A stretch of 64,000 bases of DNA from Bordetella genomosp. 9 (lineage in GTDB: Bacteria; Pseudomonadota; Gammaproteobacteria; Burkholderiales; Burkholderiaceae_B): contig NZ_NEVJ01000003.1 of the NCBI RefSeq assembly GCF_002261425.1, forward strand, positions 1,736,001 to 1,800,000, in the 5' to 3' direction. Below the pieces are notes generated by a model. The model was not told the DNA's origin. It made no database searches and saw only the letters and a list, made by a program, of their open reading frames with translations. Positions 57,447 to 64,000 of the stretch are shown piece by piece. Both the position numbers and the translations under genes were made by a program. How positions within the stretch are numbered: position 1 is the first letter of the stretch; each line of letters opens with the position of its first letter.

Positions 57447-59507
57447 TTATTGGGGAATCAGCACGAAGAAAGTCACCAGGGCCAGGATCCCGATGATCAT
57501 GGCGAAGGCATAGTGATAGATGAAGCCGGACTGCAGGTAGCGGCTGACGCCCGCCACCCAGCCCACCAGCCGGGCGCTGCCATTGATCAGGCCATCGATC
57601 AGGCCGCGATCGCCGGCTTGCCACAGGCCGCGGCCCAGGCCGCGGGCGGCGCGGGCGATCACCTGCTCGTTGAACCAGTCCACGTAGTACTTGTTTTCGA
57701 GGATGACGTTGACGCCCGACAGGCTGCGCTTGATCGCCGCCGGCACCTTGGGATTGACCAGGTAGCAGTACCAGGCCACCACGGCGCCCGCGACCACCAG
57801 CCAGAAGGCCGTGGTGGTGAAGGCGTGCAGGCCGAAGGCGACCCAACCGTGCCATTCCTCGGCCAGTTCATGCATGGCCGGATGGTCGGGCAGCACGGTG
57901 ATCGCGCCCTGGAAGTACTTGCCGAACAGCATGGGATCGATGACCAGCGCGCCGATGATCACCGACGGAATCGCCAGCACGATCAGGGGCAGCGTGACGA
58001 CCCACGGCGATTCGTGCGGCGGGCCGCTGTGGCCGTGGTCGTCATGGCCGTGGCCATGATCGTCCGCCTTGCCGTGGACCTGCGCTTCAGCGCCATGGTT
58101 GTCGTCGTGGTGCGCGTGGCCATGGCCGTGCGTATCGAAGCGCTCCTTGCCGTGGAAGACCAGGAAGTACACGCGGAACGAATACAGCGAGGTCACGAAC
58201 ACGCCGACCAGCGTGGCGAAGTGCGCGAAGCCGGCGCCCCAGATGTCGGACGCGCCCGCGGCTTCGATGATGTGTTCCTTCGAGTAGAAACCCGAGAAGA
58301 ACGGCGTGCCCACCAGGGCCAGCGTGCCGATCAGGAAGGTGATCCAGGTGATGGGCATGTACTTGCGCAGGCCGCCCATGTTGCGGATGTCCTGGTCGTG
58401 GTGCATGCCCATGATCACCGAGCCCGCCCCCAGGAACAGCAGCGCCTTGAAGAAGGCGTGCGTCATCAGGTGGAAAATCGCCACCTGATAGGCGGAAGCC
58501 CCCAGCGCCACGGTCATGTAGCCCAGCTGCGACAGCGTCGAATACGCGACGACGCGCTTGATGTCGTTCTGGATGATGCCCAGGATGCCCAGGAACAGCG
58601 CGCCGATCGCGCCGATCACGATGACGAAGGACAGCGCCGTATCCGAATGCTCGAACAGCGGCGAAAAGCGCGCCACCATGAAGATGCCCGCCGTCACCAT
58701 CGTGGCGGCGTGGATCAGCGCGGAAATCGGCGTCGGGCCTTCCATCGAATCGGGCAGCCAGGCATGCAGCGGCACTTGCGCCGATTTACCCATGGCGCCG
58801 ATGAACAGGCAGATGCAGGCCACCGTCAGCAGCTTCCAGTCGCCGCCCGGGAAGGTCATGCCGGCCAGCTTGTCGGCCTGGCTGAACACGTCCGAGTACT
58901 GCATCGAGCCGACGTAGGCGAACAGCAGGCCGATGCCCAGCACGAAGCCGAAGTCGCCGACGCGGTTGATCAGGAAGGCCTTCATGTTGGCGAAGATCGC
59001 CGTCGGCCGCGTGTACCAGAAGCCGATCAGCAGGTACGACACCAGGCCCACCGCTTCCCAGCCGAAGAACAGCTGCACCATGTTGTTGGACATGACCAGC
59101 ATCAACATGGAGAAGGTGAACAGCGAGATGTAGGCGAAGAAGCGCTGGTAGCCGGGATCGTCCGCCATGTAGCCGATGGTGTAGATGTGCACCATCAGCG
59201 ACACGCTGGTGACCACGACCATCATCATGGCCGACAGCGGGTCGATCAGGAAACCGATGTTCAGCTGCGTGCTGCCGATCAGGCTCCAGGTGTAGACGTT
59301 GCCGTCGAAGCGGTGGCCGTTCAGCACGTCGCCCAGCACCACGAAGGCGCCGATCGTCGAGATCAGCACGCCCAGGATGGTGATGACGTGCGCGCCGCGG
59401 CGCCCGATGGGCTTGCCGAGGAACCCGGTGCCGAACAGGCCGGCGAGGATGGCGCCGGCCAGGGGCGCCAGCGCGATGAGCAGGTAGAGATTGGGAGAGC
59501 TAGACAT
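57447..59507 (-). CDS. nuoL: NADH-quinone oxidoreductase subunit L
   Basis: This 686-residue subunit is the distal proton pump of complex I. It ends with the long lateral helix region. Conserved segments include FFGWEAVGLVSYLLIGFWY, the lysine in GKSAQVPLHAWLPDSMEGPTP (read in parts) and HDQDIRNMGGL. It is longer than E. coli NuoL (613) because of a strongly His- and Asp-rich loop at about residues 455-500 (HGHGHAHHDDNHG, then DDHGHGHDDHGHSG). The loop lies between two membrane segments and could bind metal ions. Gap to nuoK is 18 bases. Confidence 0.97.
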   Translation of the reverse strand: MSSSPNLYLLIALAPLAGAILAGLFGTGFLGKPIGRRGAHVITILGVLISTIGAFVVLGDVLNGHRFDGNVYTWSLIGSTQLNIGFLIDPLSAMMMVVVTSVSLMVHIYTIGYMADDPGYQRFFAYISLFTFSMLMLVMSNNMVQLFFGWEAVGLVSYLLIGFWYTRPTAIFANMKAFLINRVGDFGFVLGIGLLFAYVGSMQYSDVFSQADKLAGMTFPGGDWKLLTVACICLFIGAMGKSAQVPLHAWLPDSMEGPTPISALIHAATMVTAGIFMVARFSPLFEHSDTALSFVIVIGAIGALFLGILGIIQNDIKRVVAYSTLSQLGYMTVALGASAYQVAIFHLMTHAFFKALLFLGAGSVIMGMHHDQDIRNMGGLRKYMPITWITFLIGTLALVGTPFFSGFYSKEHIIEAAGASDIWGAGFAHFATLVGVFVTSLYSFRVYFLVFHGKERFDTHGHGHAHHDDNHGAEAQVHGKADDHGHGHDDHGHSGPPHESPWVVTLPLIVLAIPSVIIGALVIDPMLFGKYFQGAITVLPDHPAMHELAEEWHGWVAFGLHAFTTTAFWLVVAGAVVAWYCYLVNPKVPAAIKRSLSGVNVILENKYYVDWFNEQVIARAARGLGRGLWQAGDRGLIDGLINGSARLVGWVAGVSRYLQSGFIYHYAFAMIIGILALVTFFVLIPQ

Positions 59508-59525
59508 TGTTATTCCTGGACTCCG

Positions 59526-59834
59526 TCAGCCCTTCAGGCGATCGAGTTCGTCGACGTTGATCGTGTTCAGGTTGCGGAACAGCAGCACCAGAATGGCCAG
59601 CCCGATCGCCGCTTCGGCGGCGGCGACGGTCAGGATGAAGAACACGAAGACCTGCCCGGCGGCGTCGCCGGACCAGCTCGAAAAGGCCACGAAGTTCATG
59701 TTCACGGCCAGCAGCACCAGCTCGATGGACATCAACAGGATGATCAGGTTGCGGCGGTTCAGGAAGATGCCGAAGATGCCGATGGCGAACAGGATCGCCC
59801 CCAGTATCAGGTAATGGGCCAGCGTCAACGTCAC
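59526..59834 (-). CDS. nuoK: NADH-quinone oxidoreductase subunit K
   Basis: This 102-residue, three-helix subunit carries the conserved buried glutamates ([36 protein letters not shown]). A GTG start at 59834 is chosen: it overlaps the nuoJ stop as GTGA, AGGAGA lies upstream, and the length fits E. coli NuoK (100). The longer open frame overlaps nuoJ and is not used. Confidence 0.96.
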   Translation of the reverse strand: MTLTLAHYLILGAILFAIGIFGIFLNRRNLIILLMSIELVLLAVNMNFVAFSSWSGDAAGQVFVFFILTVAAAEAAIGLAILVLLFRNLNTINVDELDRLKG

Positions 59835-60475
59835 TTCTGTTCTCCTTGGGCCGGAACGGCGGCGGCGGTGCGGGCCTGGGCGCGCTCGCTCTGCGCCGGC
59901 ATGCTCACCAGGCGGAAGCGGTCCTTCGCGCGCACGCGCACGGCTTCCGACGGATTGTTGTACTTGACGTCGCGGCGGCGGCGCAGCGTCAGCGCGATCG
60001 CCGACACCATCCCCACCAGCAGCAGCACGGCGCCGACTTCCACCGCGTAGACATACTGCGTGTACATGGCAGTACCGAGCACGCGGGCGTTGTTGTAGTC
60101 GCCCGCCACCGCGGCCGGGGGACCGGCGTTGAACCAGGTCGAACCTAGCACGAAGGAGATTTCCAGCACCAGGATCAAGCCGATCACCAGGCCCAGCGGC
60201 AGGTAAGTGCGCAAGCCCTGCCGCAGCGCCGTCATGCGGATGTCCAGCATCATCACGACGAACAGGAACAGCACCATCACGGCGCCGACGTACACCAGGA
60301 CCAGCAGCAGGCCGAGGAATTCCGCGCCCAGCAGGATCCACAGCATGGATGCGTTGAAGAAGGCCAGGATCAGGTGCAGCACCGCGGTCACGGGACTGCG
60401 CGCCGTGATCACGCGGAACGCCGCCACCACGAGCACGATGGACAGCAGGTAGAAAAGAAAGGTGGTGAAAGTCAT
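59831..60475 (-). CDS. nuoJ: NADH-quinone oxidoreductase subunit J
   Basis: This 214-residue membrane subunit of complex I has five helices in the first 165 residues ([42 protein letters not shown] in two pieces), including the pi-bulge helix with [12 protein letters not shown]. The C-terminal tail is charged and longer than in E. coli (184). It lies between nuoI (gap 16 bases) and nuoK (overlap 4). Confidence 0.96.
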   Translation of the reverse strand: MTFTTFLFYLLSIVLVVAAFRVITARSPVTAVLHLILAFFNASMLWILLGAEFLGLLLVLVYVGAVMVLFLFVVMMLDIRMTALRQGLRTYLPLGLVIGLILVLEISFVLGSTWFNAGPPAAVAGDYNNARVLGTAMYTQYVYAVEVGAVLLLVGMVSAIALTLRRRRDVKYNNPSEAVRVRAKDRFRLVSMPAQSERAQARTAAAVPAQGEQK

Positions 60476-60491
60476 GGAGTCGTACCCGGCA

Positions 60492-60980
60492 TCAACGGTA
60501 AGGCGCGTCTTCGGCGCGTCGTTGGGCGATTTCCGCCTCGTAGCGGTCGCCCACCGCCAGCAGCATGTCCTTCGTGAAGTACAGGTCGCCGCGCTTTTCG
60601 CCGTGGTATTCCAGGACGTGCGTCTCGACGATCGAATCCACCGGACAGCTTTCTTCGCAGAAGCCGCAGAAGATGCACTTGGTCAGGTCGATGTCGTAGC
60701 GCGTCGTGCGGCGGCTGCCGTCGTCGCGCACGTCCGACTCGATCGTGATGGCCAGCGCCGGGCACACCGCTTCGCACAGTTTGCAGGCGATGCAGCGCTC
60801 TTCCCCGTTGGGGTAGCGACGCAGCGCGTGCAGGCCGCGGAACCGCGGCGACGCCGGGGTCTTTTCGTGGGGGTAGCGCAAGGTGACCTTGCGCTTGAAG
60901 AAATACTTGCCCGTCAGGCGCATGCCCTTGAGCAGTTCGGACAGCAAGAGGCTGCCGAAGAAATCCTTGATCGCTTCCAT
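60492..60980 (-). CDS. nuoI: NADH-quinone oxidoreductase subunit I
   Basis: This 162-residue peripheral subunit holds two [4Fe-4S] clusters (N6a/N6b) in the chain to the quinone site. The motifs are [12 protein letters not shown] and [16 protein letters not shown]. An amphipathic N-terminus ([18 protein letters not shown]) binds the membrane face. ATG 60980 gives the family N-terminus; the frame is open 25 codons upstream. Gap to nuoH is 20 bases. Confidence 0.97.
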   Translation of the reverse strand: MEAIKDFFGSLLLSELLKGMRLTGKYFFKRKVTLRYPHEKTPASPRFRGLHALRRYPNGEERCIACKLCEAVCPALAITIESDVRDDGSRRTTRYDIDLTKCIFCGFCEESCPVDSIVETHVLEYHGEKRGDLYFTKDMLLAVGDRYEAEIAQRRAEDAPYR

Positions 60981-61000
60981 ATCCTGCCTTTTGCCTATCG

Positions 61001-62074
61001 CTAGCGCCAAATGTTCCAGGGCGTCTGCATCCAGATCGCCACGACGAGCAGCCACACGCCGGTCAGCGGAATGAAGATCTTCCAGCCCAGGCGCATGATC
61101 TGGTCATAGCGGTAACGCGGGAACGACGCGCGGAACCAGACGAACAGCGAGACTACGACGAATGTTTTCAGGCCCAGCCAGATCCAGCCGGGAATCCAGG
61201 TCAGCGGCGCCACGTCGATGGGCGACGTCCAGCCGCCCAGGAACATGATCGAAGCCAGGGCCGACAACAGGATCATGTTGGCGTATTCGCCCAGGAAGAA
61301 CAGCGCGAAGGCCATGCCCGAGTATTCGACCATGTGGCCCGCGACGATTTCCGATTCGCCTTCCACCACGTCGAACGGCGCGCGGTTGGTTTCCGCCACG
61401 GCCGACACCACGTAGATGACGAACAGCGGCAGCAGCGGCAGCCAGTTCCAGGAAAGGAAGGTCAGGCCGTGGTCCGCGAACCAGCCACGCGTCTGGCCCA
61501 GCACGATTTCGCTCATGTTCAGGCTGCCGGAGACCAGCAGCACCGTGACCAGGACGAAACCGATGGCCAGCTCATACGACACCATCTGCGCCGACGCCCG
61601 CAGCGCGCCCAGGAAGGCGTACTTGGAGTTGGACGCCCAGCCCGCCACGATGACGCCGTACACGCCCACCGACGTGATGGCCATGACGTACAGCAGGCCG
61701 GCATTGACGTTGGCCAGCACCACCTGCGGTCCGAAGGGCACCACCGCCCAGGCGGCGAGCGCGGGCATCAGCGTGACCACCGGCGCCAGGATGAACAGGA
61801 TGCGGTTGGCCTCGGTCGGCACCACCACTTCCTTGGTGAGCAGCTTGAACACGTCCGCGAAGGGCTGCAGCAGGCCGCGGTAGCCCACGCGATTCGGGCC
61901 CCGGCGCACGTGCATGAAACCGATCATCTTGCGTTCCCAGTACGTCAGGTAGGCCACGCAGAGAATGATCGGAACCGCGATGACGACCACCTTGACCAGG
62001 GTCCAGATGACCAGCCAGGGAGTCGCGCCCAGCAGCGCCTGGCCCTGGCTTTCCAAAGTGTTGAGCCATTCCAT
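61001..62074 (-). CDS. nuoH: NADH-quinone oxidoreductase subunit H
   Basis: This 357-residue membrane subunit helps form the quinone chamber. Conserved parts are the [21 protein letters not shown] loop (in two parts), [12 protein letters not shown] and the acidic [20 protein letters not shown] loop. Eight or nine helices are present. Its ATG overlaps the nuoG stop (ATGA), indicating coupled translation. Confidence 0.97.
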   Translation of the reverse strand: MEWLNTLESQGQALLGATPWLVIWTLVKVVVIAVPIILCVAYLTYWERKMIGFMHVRRGPNRVGYRGLLQPFADVFKLLTKEVVVPTEANRILFILAPVVTLMPALAAWAVVPFGPQVVLANVNAGLLYVMAITSVGVYGVIVAGWASNSKYAFLGALRASAQMVSYELAIGFVLVTVLLVSGSLNMSEIVLGQTRGWFADHGLTFLSWNWLPLLPLFVIYVVSAVAETNRAPFDVVEGESEIVAGHMVEYSGMAFALFFLGEYANMILLSALASIMFLGGWTSPIDVAPLTWIPGWIWLGLKTFVVVSLFVWFRASFPRYRYDQIMRLGWKIFIPLTGVWLLVVAIWMQTPWNIWR

Positions 62075-64000
62075 CAGGCACGCTCCACGCTGATTTCACC
62101 GAATGCGCCACCCAGGGCGGCGGTTTGTTTGAAGCCGGCGGACACCCGCACGGCACGGTCGGCCACCGTTTCGTCCTGCACCGTTTCCAGTTCGACGGAG
62201 CCGGCCGCGTTGCGCACGCGCACCTTGATGCCGGCGGTCAGCCCCAGGCTGGCCAGGGTCTGGCCGTTCATGCGCGCCGAAGGCGAACGCGAAGCGGGCG
62301 CGGCCTGCAGCGAGTGCGCGCGGCGCACGATCGCATCGGTACGGTAGATGGGCACGTCGGCGACGCGCTCCAGCCCGCCCAGCGTGGCGCCCACGCCAGG
62401 GGCGGCATTGACGCGGTTGGACAGGCGCCCTTCCACGCCGCCGGCCAGCACGCTGTCGCGCACCGATTCGGAGGTTTCGTCGTCGAAGCCGGCCAGCTGC
62501 AGCACATTGCCCAGCACGCGCAGCACCTTCCACGCGGGACGGGTCTGGCCGAAGGGCACGACGGTGCCCTTGAAGCTCTGCGCGGTGCCCTGCGCGTTGA
62601 CGAAGGTGCCGGAGGTTTCGGTGAACGGCGCCACCGGCAGCATCACGTTGGCCCATTCCTGGGCGGCGGCGCGATACGGCGTCAGTGCGACGGCGAACTG
62701 CGCGTCACGCAGCGCGGCGACGGCTTGCGGGCCGTTGTCGGCGTCCAGCAGCGGTTCGGCGTGCAGGACGATATAGGCCTTGAGGGGATCCGCCAGCATG
62801 GCGGCGGCATGCTTGCCGCCCTTGCCCGGCACGGCGCCGGCCAGGTAGCCGCCCACCGTGTTGCCGCCGGCGGTCAGGAAGCCCAGGCGCGCGCCGAGCA
62901 TGCCGGCGATGGCCTGCGCGTTGGCGGCGATCGTCGCGGCCTGCGGCGAGGCCACGGCCATATTGCCCAGCAGGACCGCGGTCTGGCTGCCCGAAGCCAG
63001 GCTGGCCGCGATGACCTTGGCCTGTTCGCCGGCCACCACGCCACCGAATTCAGCGGGCACGTCCACGCCCTTGGCCTGGGCCAGCGCGACGGCGACTTCG
63101 GCCAACGCTCGCGCCAGCGCCGACGGCGCGACGGTCAGGCGGCCGGTGACGGGCATCAGCGGATCGTCCGCCAGGCTGTCGACCAGCAGGACCTGCGCGC
63201 CGCGCTTGGCGGCCTGGCGCAGGCGTTGCGCCATCAGCGGATGATCCTTGCGCAGTACCGAACCGACGACGAGCACGCGGTCCAGCGTGTCGAGGTCGGA
63301 CACCTGCATGCCCAGCCAGGGCGTGCCTTCCAGCGCGGCACCCAGGGCCGCATCGGTCTGGCGCAGGCGGAAGTCGATGTTCTCGGAACCCAGCGCGCGG
63401 ACCAGGCGGCCCAGCAGCGCGTATTCCTCGGTGGTGGCGTATTCCGTCGCCAGCGCGCCGATCTGGCCGCCGCCGAAGTTGTCGCGCACGCGGGACAGGC
63501 CCTGCGCCACGGCTTGCAGCGCGTCGGCCCAGGAGGCGGCGCGCCATTCGCCGTCGGCGCCCTTGATCATGGGCGTTTCCAGGCGGTCGTCGGCGTTCAG
63601 GCCTTCATACGAGAAGCGGTCGCGATCGCTCAGCCAGCATTCGTTCAGCGCTTCGTTTTCGAAAGGCACCACGCGCATGACCGTGTCGCCCTTGACCTGC
63701 ACCACCAGGTTGGCGCCGAGGCTGTCGTGCGGGCTGACCGAACGGCGGCGCGCCAGTTCCCAGGTGCGGGCGCTGTAGCGGAACGGCCGCGACGTCAGCG
63801 CGCCCACCGGGCAGAGGTCGATCATGTTGCCGGACAGCTCGGATTCCACCGAACGGCCGACGAAGGACGTGATCTCGGAGTGCTCGCCCCGGTTGATCAT
63901 GCCCAGCTCCATCACGCCGGCGATTTCCTGGCCGAAGCGCACGCAGCGGGTGCAGTGGATGCAGCGGCTCATTTCCTCGGCCGACACCAGCGGGCCCAGG
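62074..64000 (-). CDS. nuoG: NADH-quinone oxidoreductase subunit G (partial)
   Basis: About 641 residues of the large iron-sulfur subunit are present; the N-terminus with the first ferredoxin-like cluster lies beyond the window. The visible part starts just before [17 protein letters not shown] (a [4Fe-4S] motif in the N-terminal domain) and continues into the molybdopterin-oxidoreductase-like domain. The frame runs open to base 64000. It is the first visible gene of the nuo segment on the - strand. Confidence 0.96.
   Translation of the reverse strand, partial: LGPLVSAEEMSRCIHCTRCVRFGQEIAGVMELGMINRGEHSEITSFVGRSVESELSGNMIDLCPVGALTSRPFRYSARTWELARRRSVSPHDSLGANLVVQVKGDTVMRVVPFENEALNECWLSDRDRFSYEGLNADDRLETPMIKGADGEWRAASWADALQAVAQGLSRVRDNFGGGQIGALATEYATTEEYALLGRLVRALGSENIDFRLRQTDAALGAALEGTPWLGMQVSDLDTLDRVLVVGSVLRKDHPLMAQRLRQAAKRGAQVLLVDSLADDPLMPVTGRLTVAPSALARALAEVAVALAQAKGVDVPAEFGGVVAGEQAKVIAASLASGSQTAVLLGNMAVASPQAATIAANAQAIAGMLGARLGFLTAGGNTVGGYLAGAVPGKGGKHAAAMLADPLKAYIVLHAEPLLDADNGPQAVAALRDAQFAVALTPYRAAAQEWANVMLPVAPFTETSGTFVNAQGTAQSFKGTVVPFGQTRPAWKVLRVLGNVLQLAGFDDETSESVRDSVLAGGVEGRLSNRVNAAPGVGATLGGLERVADVPIYRTDAIVRRAHSLQAAPASRSPSARMNGQTLASLGLTAGIKVRVRNAAGSVELETVQDETVADRAVRVSAGFKQTAALGGAFGEISVERA

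Noticed and set aside
55929..60050. A 1373-codon open frame on the + strand, antisense to nuoN-nuoK
   Set aside because: It is a shadow of highly conserved nuo genes in GC-rich DNA: His/Gln/Asp-rich composition, no domain, no start signal.

Overview
The window is about 64 kb of high-GC chromosomal DNA from a betaproteobacterium. It is most likely Bordetella or a close Alcaligenaceae relative. The main reasons are a RisA/RisS-type OmpR-EnvZ pair, a TsaB-RimI fusion, a Bug-type orphan binding protein, a ligA-zipA-smc cluster, and a DUF2818 gene directly after nuoN. I see no phage, transposase, rRNA, CRISPR array or plasmid gene. Genus is inferred from gene content, not from a database search.

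Layout. 1-3.6 kb: the end of an unknown gene, a terminator, a TonB siderophore receptor behind Fur-like palindromes, and a LysR regulator. 3.6-13.0 kb: a compact selenium locus. It holds a Tat-exported formate dehydrogenase whose catalytic subunit reads through an in-frame UGA (Sec197, with a SECIS hairpin just after it), its iron-sulfur and cytochrome b subunits, fdhE, selA, selB and tRNA-Sec, nearly all overlapping or closely spaced on the + strand. An array of five 11-bp-phased repeats abuts the promoter. 13.0-25.9 kb: a catabolic and transport region. On the - strand are a class II aldolase, a Bug binding protein and an amidohydrolase. Divergent from these are an IclR regulator with a perfect operator-like palindrome, an OPT-family transporter, a DUF1177 protein, an AroM-like protein and a dipeptidase E. 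A branched-chain-type ABC transporter with a fused permease-ATPase converges on them. 26.0-27.8 kb: the biotin ECF transporter bioMNY.

27.9-49.8 kb is housekeeping: yciB, bolA, a parvulin, ligA-zipA, smc, lplT, a family 4 uracil-DNA glycosylase, tsaB-rimI, risA-risS, ahpC-ahpD, ispD-ispF, mfd and serB. 50.0-53.6 kb: a 380-residue protein I do not recognise and a Fiu-like catecholate siderophore receptor behind a Fur box. 53.6-64 kb: a small DUF1232 membrane protein, then DUF2818 and the distal part of the complex I operon (nuoN, M, L, K, J, I, H and a partial nuoG) on the - strand.

The selenium locus carries every part needed to decode one selenoprotein except selD, which must lie elsewhere. 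Formate oxidation outside the cytoplasm would feed the quinone pool through FdnI, and complex I at the other end of the window also reduces quinone. The least understood part is the OPT-DUF1177-AroM-PepE operon. PepE keeps all three catalytic residues and AroM keeps two racemase-like cysteines, which suggests uptake and breakdown of an acidic, perhaps isomerised or D-amino-acid-containing, small peptide. That function is inference.
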